Shown here in pieces: positions 8,379 to 16,295 of a stretch of DNA of 64,000 bases. Source of the stretch: Euzebya tangerina (GTDB lineage Bacteria > Actinomycetota > Nitriliruptoria > Euzebyales > Euzebyaceae); assembly GCF_003074135.1 (NCBI RefSeq), contig NZ_PPDK01000001.1:3286001-3350000 (forward strand), written 5' to 3'. Position numbers and translations under genes: made by a program. How positions within the stretch are numbered: position 1 is the stretch's first letter; every line of letters begins with the position of its first letter. The notes below the pieces were generated by a model. That model saw only the letters and a program-made list of their open reading frames with translations, searched no databases and was not told where the DNA came from.

Positions 8379-9158
8379 ATGACCGTGATGCCTGCGGTGT
8401 TCCTCAGCCACGGCGCTCCTCCCCTGGTCGACGACGTCACCTGGACGACCGAGTTGCGGCGCCTGGCTGAGGATCTGCCACGTCCGCGGCAGATCCTGGT
8501 CGTCTCCGCCCACTGGGAGGCGGCGCCACTGATGCTGGGTGCCACGCGGACGGTCCCACTCACCTACGACTTCGGTGGGTTCCCCCAACGCTTCTACGAG
8601 GTGACCTATCCGGCACCCGGTGCCCCGGATCTTGCCAGGGACGTCGAGGCAATGATGGCCGACACGACCACCGTGCACCGGACGGACCGGGGACTGGACC
8701 ACGGCGCCTACGTCCCGCTGACGGTCATGTACCCGGATGCCGACATCCCCGTGCTGCAGATGTCACTGCCCACCCTGGAGCCTGACGGACTGCTGGACAT
8801 CGGCCGCCGACTGGCACCGCTCCGCGAGAACGGGACCCTGATCGTCGGCTCCGGGTTCATGACCCACGGGCTGCCCCACCTGTCGCGCCAGCACTGGGCC
8901 GATCCGGCAGCCCCGGCGCCTGGCTGGTCCACGGAGTTCGACCTGTGGGCCGAGGAACGGCTGGAAGACGGGGACATCGACGGCTTGGCTGCCTTCCGGG
9001 ACCGTGCCCCCGGCATGCCCTACGCCCACCCGACGATCGAGCACTTCTCACCGATGTTCGTCAGCCTTGGCACGGCCGCCGCTCCGGACACCGCCCCCGA
9101 GCAGCCGATCGACGGCTACTGGATGGGCCTGGCCAAGCGGTCGTTCGTCGTCACCTGA
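8379..9158 (+). CDS. LigB-family extradiol ring-cleavage dioxygenase (YgiD/DODA-like)
   Basis: A 259-residue class III extradiol dioxygenase. Metal-ligand candidates are His11 in LSHGAPP, His45 in VVSAHWE and a later THGLPH segment, matching the YgiD/4,5-DOPA dioxygenase group. Such enzymes open catechol-type rings using a bound metal and O2. It shares an operon with the aldo/keto reductase 17 bp upstream, suggesting the pair handles an aromatic compound or its aldehyde product (inference). The last 43 bp overlap the end of the convergent M20 gene. Confidence 0.9.
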   Translation: MTVMPAVFLSHGAPPLVDDVTWTTELRRLAEDLPRPRQILVVSAHWEAAPLMLGATRTVPLTYDFGGFPQRFYEVTYPAPGAPDLARDVEAMMADTTTVHRTDRGLDHGAYVPLTVMYPDADIPVLQMSLPTLEPDGLLDIGRRLAPLRENGTLIVGSGFMTHGLPHLSRQHWADPAAPAPGWSTEFDLWAEERLEDGDIDGLAAFRDRAPGMPYAHPTIEHFSPMFVSLGTAAAPDTAPEQPIDGYWMGLAKRSFVVT

Positions 9159-10396
9159 GCCGGGAACACCTCGATGATCCGTCGCAGGGCCTGGGCCGCA
9201 CGGCCCAGGTCGTCCAGCAGCACGAACTCGTCGGGGCCATGCGCCTGTGCGGCTGAGCCGGGGCCGCAGACCACACCGGGGATGCCGCCGACCTGGTCCA
9301 ACAGGCCCAGGTCGCAGCCGTACGGCACGCCCACGACAGCCGCGTCCGGTCGGGCGGCCCTCGCCGCGGCCACGATCGCGTGGTCCGGCGCGGTGTCCCC
9401 GCCGACCCACTGCGCACCGATCCACTCCACATCGGGCGGGTGGTCCACCAGCCACGGATCCGCCGCTGCGGCCTCCGCCACCGCGCGCTCCAGCGCCGCC
9501 CGAGCGTCGGCCAGCGGCTCGTCAGGCGGGGTGCCGAAGCGTCCCTCCAGCCGCGCCCACGCCGCCTCGTCGCAGCGATAGTCGCCCCCCTCGATGCGGC
9601 CGATGCAGATGGGGAAGGGCACGCCGGACGCCACATCAGGCTGCAATGGATGCCTGAGGGCACGAGCCCGCTGAGCCTCCAATTCCCGGAGGGCCTGGTG
9701 GACCACGAAGGCCTTCTCGATGGCGGAGACCCCGAGATGGCGCACGCTCCCGTGCGCGGTGCGGCCGGGCACGTGGATGGCGAAGCAGAGCGCTCCTGCG
9801 CTGGCCGGGGCGATGTCCAGCCCCGTCGGCTCGATCACCACGGCCGCGTCGGCCGTGACCTCGCCGGCGACGAGCCCGGCCAGCGTGCCCCCGCCGCCGT
9901 CCTCCTCCCCCACCACCGGTGTCAGCAGGACCCGGCCCGCGAAGTCCGGGGCCGCAGCCAGGTCAGCCATGACGTGCATCGCAGCCGCCAGCCCGCCGAG
10001 TGTGTCAGCGGCCCCACGTCCGACGAGACGGTCCTCCAGCAGTACCGGGGCGAACGGATCAGTGAACCAGTGGCCGGCGTCGGCGGGGACCACGTCGACA
10101 TGGGCGTTCAGCAGCAGCGTCGGGCCCTCCCTGGCACCGCGGACCTCGGCGATGACGACGGGGACCTCCGACCGGTCGATCTCCGCGGAGTAGTACGGAT
10201 GCGCCTCCAGGGAGGCTGCCGGGACCTGCTGGCGGCTGACGACCACGTCGTGGGAGGCCAGCCACTCGCAGACCAGGTCCAGCGCCGCCTCCTCCTGCCC
10301 GCCGAGTGGTCGGCAGCGCATCAGGCCTGCCGCGGTGCTGGCGATACGCCCGCCGAGGGCCATGACGTCGGTGCCGCTACCGACACGAGCACTCAC
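9116..10396 (-). CDS. M20-family metallohydrolase (ArgE/DapE-like deacylase or peptidase)
   Basis: A 426-residue M20 zinc hydrolase. The expected residues are present: His99-x-Asp101 (NAHVDVV), Asp131 (GRGAADTLGG), Glu164-Glu165 (VVGEEDGG), Glu189 (VVIEPTGL) and a C-terminal His (AQAHGPDEF). The catalytic and dimerisation domains are both complete. It could deacylate an N-acyl amino acid or cleave a dipeptide; the family does not settle the substrate. The GTG start overlaps the stop of the upstream PLP enzyme by 4 bp, so translation is probably coupled. The 3' end runs 43 bp into the convergent dioxygenase gene. Confidence 0.9.
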   Translation of the reverse strand: MSARVGSGTDVMALGGRIASTAAGLMRCRPLGGQEEAALDLVCEWLASHDVVVSRQQVPAASLEAHPYYSAEIDRSEVPVVIAEVRGAREGPTLLLNAHVDVVPADAGHWFTDPFAPVLLEDRLVGRGAADTLGGLAAAMHVMADLAAAPDFAGRVLLTPVVGEEDGGGGTLAGLVAGEVTADAAVVIEPTGLDIAPASAGALCFAIHVPGRTAHGSVRHLGVSAIEKAFVVHQALRELEAQRARALRHPLQPDVASGVPFPICIGRIEGGDYRCDEAAWARLEGRFGTPPDEPLADARAALERAVAEAAAADPWLVDHPPDVEWIGAQWVGGDTAPDHAIVAAARAARPDAAVVGVPYGCDLGLLDQVGGIPGVVCGPGSAAQAHGPDEFVLLDDLGRAAQALRRIIEVFPAQVTTNDRLARPIQ

Positions 10397-11589
10397 ACGA
10401 GGGCCAGTGCCGCATCGAGGTCGGCGATCAGGTCGTCGGCATCCTCGACGCCGACCGAGTAGCGGATCAGGCCCTCGGGGATTCCCGCTGTTGCCCGTTC
10501 AGCCTCGGTGAGCTCGACGTGGCTGGTGGTGGCGGGCGGGCCCGCAATGGTCTCGACCTGCCCCAGGTTGGCGGCGAGATAGGCGTAGCGGAGGTTGGCA
10601 CAGACCGTCTCGACCGCGGCCATGCCACCGACGACCGAGAAGCTCAGGACGCCTCCGAAGCCGTCCATCTGGGCCGCGGCCACCGCATGGCCGGGGTGCG
10701 CCGGAAGTCCGGGATAGCGGACCTCCTCAACAGCGGGGTGCGTGGACAGGTGTTGGGCGATCTCCAGCGCGGTGGTGTTCTGCTGCCGCACCCGCAGCGC
10801 CAGTGTCTTGAGCGACCTTAGGAACAGGGCGGCCACCTGGGGATCCATACCGGTGCCGATGATCTCCCGCAGACCGTAGATCCGCTGGACCAACGCCGTC
10901 GAGCCACAGGCAAGGCCGCCGAGCACGTCGCCGTGCCCACCCAGGAACTTCGACGCCGAGTGCAGGACGACGTCCGCGCCGAGCTCGAGCGGCCTGGTGT
11001 TGACCGGCGTGGCGAAGGTGTTGTCGACCACCGTGAGTGCGTCCTGGGCACGGGCAGCGGCCGCCAAGCGACGCAGGTCCAAGACCTTCAGGGTCGGGTT
11101 GGTCGGGGTCTCCAGGTAGAGCAGCTCGCAGCCGTCCTCGACGGCCAGCTCCACCGCTCGATCGGTCGTCGGCACGATCCGACACTCCACACCCCACGAC
11201 GGCAGGATCTGGTCGAACAGCAGGTAGGTTCCGCCGTAGCAGTCGGCCGTGGCGATCACCCGCTGGCCCGGTCGCAGCAGCGCCAGCAGCGTCGTGCTGA
11301 TCGCGGCCATGCCGGTGCCGAAGCTGGTTGCGGCGTCGGCACCTTCCAACGCAGCCACCTTCCGCTCGAGGCGGTCAGTGGTCGGGTTGGAGTTGCGGGC
11401 GTAGATGTGGCCGGGGCGCTCTCCCACCGCAGCGGCCCGCCAGGTCGGCACGTCGGGATAGGCGAAGGCGCTGTTGGCGATGATCGGTGCGGTGACGCTG
11501 CCCGTCGCCTGGTCGACCTCCTCGGTCGCGTGGACTGATCGGGTCGAGGCGCCGGGGGTGGGGCCGTCGTCGTGGGACACGGCCCGCAC
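10393..11589 (-). CDS. Trans-sulfuration PLP-dependent enzyme (cystathionine gamma-synthase/lyase or methionine gamma-lyase type)
   Basis: A 398-residue Cys/Met metabolism PLP enzyme. The cofactor lysine is Lys214 in HSASKFLGGHG; the SFGTGMAA loop and the VVDNTFATP motif are typical. Family members make or break C-S bonds in cystathionine, methionine or O-acylhomoserine chemistry, and sequence inspection alone does not separate synthase from lyase. A MetA-like homoserine acyltransferase at 38662 could supply a substrate if this is a synthase. There are GTG starts at 11589 and 11580; the second is equally plausible. It overlaps the M20 hydrolase downstream by 4 bp, so the two form an operon. 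Confidence 0.9.
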   Translation of the reverse strand: MRAVSHDDGPTPGASTRSVHATEEVDQATGSVTAPIIANSAFAYPDVPTWRAAAVGERPGHIYARNSNPTTDRLERKVAALEGADAATSFGTGMAAISTTLLALLRPGQRVIATADCYGGTYLLFDQILPSWGVECRIVPTTDRAVELAVEDGCELLYLETPTNPTLKVLDLRRLAAAARAQDALTVVDNTFATPVNTRPLELGADVVLHSASKFLGGHGDVLGGLACGSTALVQRIYGLREIIGTGMDPQVAALFLRSLKTLALRVRQQNTTALEIAQHLSTHPAVEEVRYPGLPAHPGHAVAAAQMDGFGGVLSFSVVGGMAAVETVCANLRYAYLAANLGQVETIAGPPATTSHVELTEAERATAGIPEGLIRYSVGVEDADDLIADLDAALALV

Positions 11590-11635
11590 ACTACCGGTCC
11601 CGGGCGTGAGGCCGGGCGGGCGACCGAACGCCGAG

Positions 11636-11651
11636 TTAACGGGATCTTCAC
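11636..11651 (+). promoter_or_regulatory. Possible KdpE-type direct repeat upstream of kdp
   Basis: TTAAC at 11636-11640 and TTCAC at 11647-11651 are similar pentamers spaced 11 bp apart, the spacing favoured by OmpR/PhoB-type regulators. They lie 67-82 bp before the first kdp-linked ORF. KdpE encoded downstream is an OmpR-type regulator, so this is a candidate site, but the match is short. Confidence 0.25.
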
Positions 11652-11717
11652 GGCCCTCCCTCCCACCTTCATGGCATGCACACGGAGGAGGACCGGGCAG
11701 CCAGCAACTCTTTCGCC

Positions 11718-11834
11718 ATGACCGATCTTGCGTTCCTCCTGCTCGCGGCCGTGCTCTTCGGCCTCAGCCTGGCCTATGTCCGCTTCCTCGACCGACTGGT
11801 GCACCACCCCGACAGCGAGGCGGAGAAGCAGTGA
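11718..11834 (+). CDS. Small single-span membrane protein at the head of the kdp operon
   Basis: A 38-residue ORF, too short for most gene callers: [11 protein letters not shown] and following residues make one hydrophobic segment, then a charged tail. Its stop overlaps the GTG of kdpF by 4 bp (11831-11834), and spacing through kdpF to kdpA is equally tight, so it is almost certainly translated as part of the operon. Similar short hydrophobic ORFs precede kdp genes in other bacteria, to my recollection. It may help assemble or regulate the Kdp complex, as KdpF does, but this is inference. An in-frame ATG at 11676 would add 14 residues. A 16-codon ORF (11671-11721) also overlaps the start. Confidence 0.65.
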   Translation: MTDLAFLLLAAVLFGLSLAYVRFLDRLVHHPDSEAEKQ

Positions 11835-11920
11835 GCGCGGAGGAGATCATCGGGCTGCTCGCCGGCGTGGCCCTGCTCGCGTACCTGATCTATGCGCTGC
11901 TGCGCGCGGAGGAAATCTGA
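11831..11920 (+). CDS. kdpF: KdpF, small stabilising subunit of the K+-transporting ATPase
   Basis: A 29-residue hydrophobic peptide (GTG start) with one membrane segment, [17 protein letters not shown], ending in RAEEI. That is the size and shape of KdpF, which sits against KdpA and stabilises the KdpFABC complex. Its TGA overlaps the kdpA start by one base (TGATG), implying coupled translation. It is too short for similarity alone to be decisive, but the position directly ahead of kdpA makes the call strong. Confidence 0.85.
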   Translation: MSAEEIIGLLAGVALLAYLIYALLRAEEI

Positions 11921-13629
11921 TGTCGCCGGCTGGATGGGGCGCCCTCCTTGCCTTTGCCTCGGTCGTCATCGCCTCCGCGGTGCCGCTGGGTCGCTACCTC
12001 GCACGGGTCTACGGAGACGGCCCGGCACCAGGTGACCGACTGTTCGGCGGGTTCGAGCGTGGTGTCTACCGGCTGGTCGGGGTCAACCCGGCCGCAGAGC
12101 AGCGCTGGACCGGCTATGCCACAAGCTTCCTGGCCTTCAGCGTGGTCTCGTTTCTCGCCCTCTACCTGCTGCTGCGCCTCCAGGCGGTTCTGCCCGGCAA
12201 CCCGACCGGCGTGGGCGCGGTCGACCCTGGGCTTGCCTTCAACACGGCGATGAGCTTTACCTCCAACACCAACTGGCAGAACTACTCCGGTGAGTCGACG
12301 CTGTCCCACCTCACCCAGATGCTCGGTCTGACCACCCAGAACTTCGTGTCGGCAGCGGCCGGCATCGCCGTGCTCGTCGCCTTCGTCCGCGGCCTCGCCC
12401 GCCAGCGCACCGACCGGATCGGCAACTTCTGGGTGGACCTGGTCCGCACCGTCACCCGTGTCCTCCTGCCGCTGTCGATCGTCGTCGCGGTGGTCCTCGT
12501 GACCCAGGGTGTGGTGCAGAACCTGGCGGGCTTCACCGAGGTGGTCACCGTCGAAGGCGGCAGCCAGCAGATCGCCGGCGGGCCCGTCGCGTCCCAGGTG
12601 GCGATCAAGCAACTCGGCACGAACGGTGGTGGCTTCTTCGGTACCAACTCCTCGGTCCCGCTCGAGAACTCGACCTGGGTGTCCAATGCCGTCCAGTCCT
12701 GGGCGATCGTCGTGATCCCGTTCGCGCTCTGCATCACCTTCGGGGCCATGGTCGGCCGCCCACGTCAAGGCGCCCTTGTCCTCGCGGTGATGGTCCTGCT
12801 GTGGGGTGCATCCACGGCGGGGATCATGGCCGCCGAGGCCTCCGGCAACCCGCGACTGACCGACCTCGGGGTCGACCAGTCCATCAGCAGCGCACTGGCT
12901 GGCGGCAACATGGAGGGGAAGGAGATGCGGTTCGGGCCGGAGCTGTCCGGCCTGTGGGCCGGCTCGACCACCGGCACGTCGAACGGCTCGGTCAACTCGC
13001 TGCACACCTCCTACACCGCGCTGGGTGGTGGCCTGGCCACGCTCAACATGCTGCTCGGGGAGGTCTCCCCCGGCGGCGTCGGCGTCGGACTTGCCGGGAT
13101 GCTCGTGATGGCGATCCTGGCCGTGTTCATCGCCGGGCTGATGGTCGGCCGGACCCCGGAGTTCCTCGGCAAGACCATCGGGATCGCCGAGATGAAGATC
13201 GTCACGCTGTACGTCCTGGCCGTGCCGGCCACCATCCTGGTCCTGACGGCTGCCAGCCTCGCCATCCCCGACGCCGTCGCGGCCTCGGCCAACACGCCCG
13301 GCCCGCACGGGCTCACCGAGATCCTGTACGGCATCGCCTCACCGGCCAACAACAACGGCTCGGCGTTCACGGGTCTCAGCTCGAACACGACCTGGTACAA
13401 CACGGTTCAGGGCGTCGCGTTCGTGGTTGGGCGCTGGCTGCTCATGATCCCGGTGCTCGCGCTGGCCGGGTCGCTGGCCATCAAGCAGCGGGTGCCCACG
13501 ACGTCCGGCACGTTTCCGACTGACGGCCCGACGTTCGGCGTCCTGCTGATTGCAGTCCTCGCGATCGTCACTGGCCTGACCTACTTCCCCGCCCTCTCAC
13601 TCGGCCCGGTCGTCGAGTTCCTCCAGTAG
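11920..13629 (+). CDS. kdpA: KdpA, K+-binding and translocating subunit of KdpFABC
   Basis: A 569-residue polytopic membrane protein of the SKT superfamily with four selectivity-filter-like segments. Visible signatures are [14 protein letters not shown], the [10 protein letters not shown] loop and SANNNGSAF-type (here [10 protein letters not shown]). It forms the K+ channel-like subunit of the P-type ATPase complex in the cytoplasmic membrane. The length matches the family. The start at 11920 shares one base with the kdpF stop. It is followed by kdpB after 12 bp. Confidence 0.97.
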   Translation: MSPAGWGALLAFASVVIASAVPLGRYLARVYGDGPAPGDRLFGGFERGVYRLVGVNPAAEQRWTGYATSFLAFSVVSFLALYLLLRLQAVLPGNPTGVGAVDPGLAFNTAMSFTSNTNWQNYSGESTLSHLTQMLGLTTQNFVSAAAGIAVLVAFVRGLARQRTDRIGNFWVDLVRTVTRVLLPLSIVVAVVLVTQGVVQNLAGFTEVVTVEGGSQQIAGGPVASQVAIKQLGTNGGGFFGTNSSVPLENSTWVSNAVQSWAIVVIPFALCITFGAMVGRPRQGALVLAVMVLLWGASTAGIMAAEASGNPRLTDLGVDQSISSALAGGNMEGKEMRFGPELSGLWAGSTTGTSNGSVNSLHTSYTALGGGLATLNMLLGEVSPGGVGVGLAGMLVMAILAVFIAGLMVGRTPEFLGKTIGIAEMKIVTLYVLAVPATILVLTAASLAIPDAVAASANTPGPHGLTEILYGIASPANNNGSAFTGLSSNTTWYNTVQGVAFVVGRWLLMIPVLALAGSLAIKQRVPTTSGTFPTDGPTFGVLLIAVLAIVTGLTYFPALSLGPVVEFLQ

Positions 13630-13641
13630 GAGCCCTGCCCC

Positions 13642-15711
13642 ATGTCCCCCAACACCATGTCCCCCCACACTGCGCCCAACTCGACCTCGATGTTCGATCG
13701 TGCCCTCCTGGCCCGAGCCGCAGTGGATGCGCTCCGCAAGTTCGACCCCCGCACACTTATCGCCAACCCGGTCATGTTCGTGGTGGAGATCGGCTCCGTC
13801 CTGGTCACGCTGATCCTGATCCGCGACCTCCTCACCGGTGGGGAGGATCTGATGTTCACGTCGCTGGTGAGCGTCTGGTTGTGGACGACTGTCTGGTTCG
13901 CCAACGTGGCCGAGGCCTTGGCCGAGGGGCGAGGCAAGGCCCAGGCTGCCTCTCTCCGCGCCACGCGGTCAGAGACCATGGCCCACCGTCGGCGCGAGGA
14001 CGGCACCGTGGAGGAGGTTCCCTCGACTCGGCTTCGCGTCGGCGACCTCGTCGTCGTCTCCGCGGGTGACGTGATCCCTGGCGACGGCGACGTGGTCGAG
14101 GGCATCGCCAGCGTCGACGAGTCAGCCATCACGGGTGAGTCCGCCCCGGTCATCCGCGAGTCGGGAGGCGACCGCTCAGCGGTCACCGGCGGCACGCGAG
14201 TCCTCAGCGACACGATCGTGGTCTCGATCACCGCCGAGCCTGGCTCGACGTTCCTGGACCGCATGATCGCACTGGTCGAGGGCGCCGAGCGGCAGAAGAC
14301 ACCCAACGAGATCGCGCTGTCCATCCTGCTGTCCGGCTTGACGATCATCTTCCTGCTGGTCGTGCTCACCCTCCAGCCCTTCGCGACCTACTCCGGCGCT
14401 CCCCAGACCGTCACGGTCCTCGTGGCGCTGCTGGTCACGCTGATCCCCACCACGATCGGCGGGCTGCTGAGCGCTGTCGGCATCGCCGGCATGGACCGCC
14501 TGGTCCAGCGCAACGTGCTCGCGACATCCGGGCGGGCGGTCGAGGCCGCCGGGGACGTCACGACGCTGCTGCTCGACAAGACCGGCACGATCACCTACGG
14601 CAATCGACGGGCGGACGAGTTCATCCCCATGCCCGGCGTGGAGGAGGCGGAGGTCGCCCGCGTCGCCCGCCTATCGAGCCTGGCGGACGAGACCCCGGAG
14701 GGCCGCTCCATCGTCGAACTGGCCGAGTCCCGGCATGGGTTCACCGAGACGGCACCAGCGGACGCCGTGCTGATCCCCTTCACGGCACAGACCCGGATGA
14801 GCGGCATCGATACCAACGGGACCCAGATCCGCAAGGGTGCGGGGGATGCCGTCCGTCGTTGGGTGGTCGAGTACCACGGCGATCTCCCCGATGGCCTGGA
14901 CGACGCGCTCGGCCGCATCGCCGAATCCGGTGGCACGCCCCTGGCCCTGGCCCGTCGGGAGAACGGCTCGACCACCGTCCTCGGCGTCGTCCACCTCAAG
15001 GACATCGTCAAGGGCGGGATGCGCCAGCGCTTCGCCGAACTCTGGGAGATGGGCATCCGGACCATCATGATCACCGGCGACAACCCCAAGACTGCAGCGG
15101 CGATCGCAGCCGAGGCGGGCGTCGACGACCACCTGAGCGAGGCCACGCCAGAGGACAAGCTGGCGCTCATCGCCCAGGAGCAGGCCGGCGGGAACCTCGT
15201 CGCCATGACCGGGGACGGGACCAATGACGCCCCCGCGCTGGCCCAGGCCGATGTCGGCGTGGCCATGAACACGGGGACCCAGGCGTCCAAGGAGGCCGGG
15301 AACATGGTGGATCTGGACTCCGACCCCACGAAGCTGATCGAGGTCGTCCGCATCGGCAAGGAGTTGCTGATGACGAGAGGGGCCCTGACCACCTTCTCCA
15401 TCGCAAACGACGTGGCGAAGTACTTCGCCATCATCCCCGCCATGTTCGTGGTGGCCTACCCGGAACTGGAGGCGCTCAACATCATGCGCCTGGCCTCCCC
15501 GGAGTCGGCCATCCTGTCGGCCGTCGTCTTCAACGCGCTGGTCATCATCGCCCTCATCCCGCTCGCGCTCCGCGGTGTGGCGTTCCGTCCGGCCTCGGCC
15601 GCGGCGGTCCTGCGACGGAACCTGCTGCTCTACGGCCTCGGCGGCCTGCTCGCGCCGTTCGTCGGCATCAAGCTCATCGACCTGCTCATCACGACCACCG
15701 GGATCCTGTGA
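13642..15711 (+). CDS. kdpB: KdpB, catalytic P-type ATPase subunit
   Basis: A 689-residue P1A-type ATPase. The phosphorylated Asp312 lies in [14 protein letters not shown] actuator motif follows SAI, and a hinge [10 protein letters not shown] precedes the KdpB-typical [17 protein letters not shown] segment. It hydrolyses ATP to drive K+ uptake through KdpA. A Ser-162-like site in E. coli KdpB is the TGES serine; that residue is present here. The length is normal. It is preceded by kdpA with a 12-bp gap and followed by kdpC after 4 bp. Confidence 0.97.
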   Translation: MSPNTMSPHTAPNSTSMFDRALLARAAVDALRKFDPRTLIANPVMFVVEIGSVLVTLILIRDLLTGGEDLMFTSLVSVWLWTTVWFANVAEALAEGRGKAQAASLRATRSETMAHRRREDGTVEEVPSTRLRVGDLVVVSAGDVIPGDGDVVEGIASVDESAITGESAPVIRESGGDRSAVTGGTRVLSDTIVVSITAEPGSTFLDRMIALVEGAERQKTPNEIALSILLSGLTIIFLLVVLTLQPFATYSGAPQTVTVLVALLVTLIPTTIGGLLSAVGIAGMDRLVQRNVLATSGRAVEAAGDVTTLLLDKTGTITYGNRRADEFIPMPGVEEAEVARVARLSSLADETPEGRSIVELAESRHGFTETAPADAVLIPFTAQTRMSGIDTNGTQIRKGAGDAVRRWVVEYHGDLPDGLDDALGRIAESGGTPLALARRENGSTTVLGVVHLKDIVKGGMRQRFAELWEMGIRTIMITGDNPKTAAAIAAEAGVDDHLSEATPEDKLALIAQEQAGGNLVAMTGDGTNDAPALAQADVGVAMNTGTQASKEAGNMVDLDSDPTKLIEVVRIGKELLMTRGALTTFSIANDVAKYFAIIPAMFVVAYPELEALNIMRLASPESAILSAVVFNALVIIALIPLALRGVAFRPASAAAVLRRNLLLYGLGGLLAPFVGIKLIDLLITTTGIL

Positions 15712-15715
15712 CGAT

Positions 15716-16282
15716 ATGCGCCCCCAACTCCTGCCCGCCCTCCGCGCCCTGCTGCTGCTCTCACTGCTGACCGGACTGCTGTACCCCCTGGCGATCACGG
15801 GCATCGCCCAGGCCGGCCTCGAGGGCGCCGCCGACGGGTCGCTCGTCACCGACGCCGACGGACAACTCGTCGGGGCCATCTGGGTCGGCCAGGCCTTCAC
15901 CCGACCGGAGTACTTCACCTCCCGGCCCTCAGCCGTGGACCACGACGGGGCCACCACCGGCGGGTCCAGCCTCGGACCGACCAACGAGGACCTGTTGGCC
16001 GACATCCGACAGCGCGTCATCGAGTATCGCCAAGCCAACGATCTCGCGGACGACCAGGCTGTCCCGGTCGATGCCGTGACCGCCTCGGGCTCCGGGTGGG
16101 ACCCCCACATCTCCCCCGCCAACGCTCGACTGCAGGCCCCACGTGTCGCGGACGTGCGAGGCGAGGATCTGGCGACGATCCTGGCGGTCGTGGAGGAGCA
16201 CACCGAACGTCCGCCGGCGATCGCTGGGGAAGAGGTCGTCAACGTCCTGGCCTTGAACCTGGCCTTGGACGCCCAGGCCTGA
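15716..16282 (+). CDS. kdpC: KdpC, accessory subunit of KdpFABC
   Basis: A 188-residue protein with one N-terminal membrane span (about residues 10-32) and a soluble domain on the outer face. Family signatures are ARPEYFTSRPSA-like (here TRPEYFTSRPSA), TGGSSLGPTN and VTASGSGWDPHIS. It bridges KdpA and KdpB and raises nucleotide affinity of the complex. The ATG at 15716 follows the kdpB stop by 4 bp. It is followed by kdpD after 13 bp. Confidence 0.96.
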   Translation: MRPQLLPALRALLLLSLLTGLLYPLAITGIAQAGLEGAADGSLVTDADGQLVGAIWVGQAFTRPEYFTSRPSAVDHDGATTGGSSLGPTNEDLLADIRQRVIEYRQANDLADDQAVPVDAVTASGSGWDPHISPANARLQAPRVADVRGEDLATILAVVEEHTERPPAIAGEEVVNVLALNLALDAQA

Positions 16283-16295
16283 TGCGCCCGATCCC

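Noticed and set aside
11590-11717. c-di-AMP (ydaO-type) riboswitch before kdp
   Set aside because: The 128-bp region is short and I could not find the conserved core; only a weak direct repeat is present.
11890-13308. 472-aa minus-strand frame opposite kdpA
   Set aside because: A shadow of kdpA, composed of low-complexity Gly, Asp, Arg and His runs.
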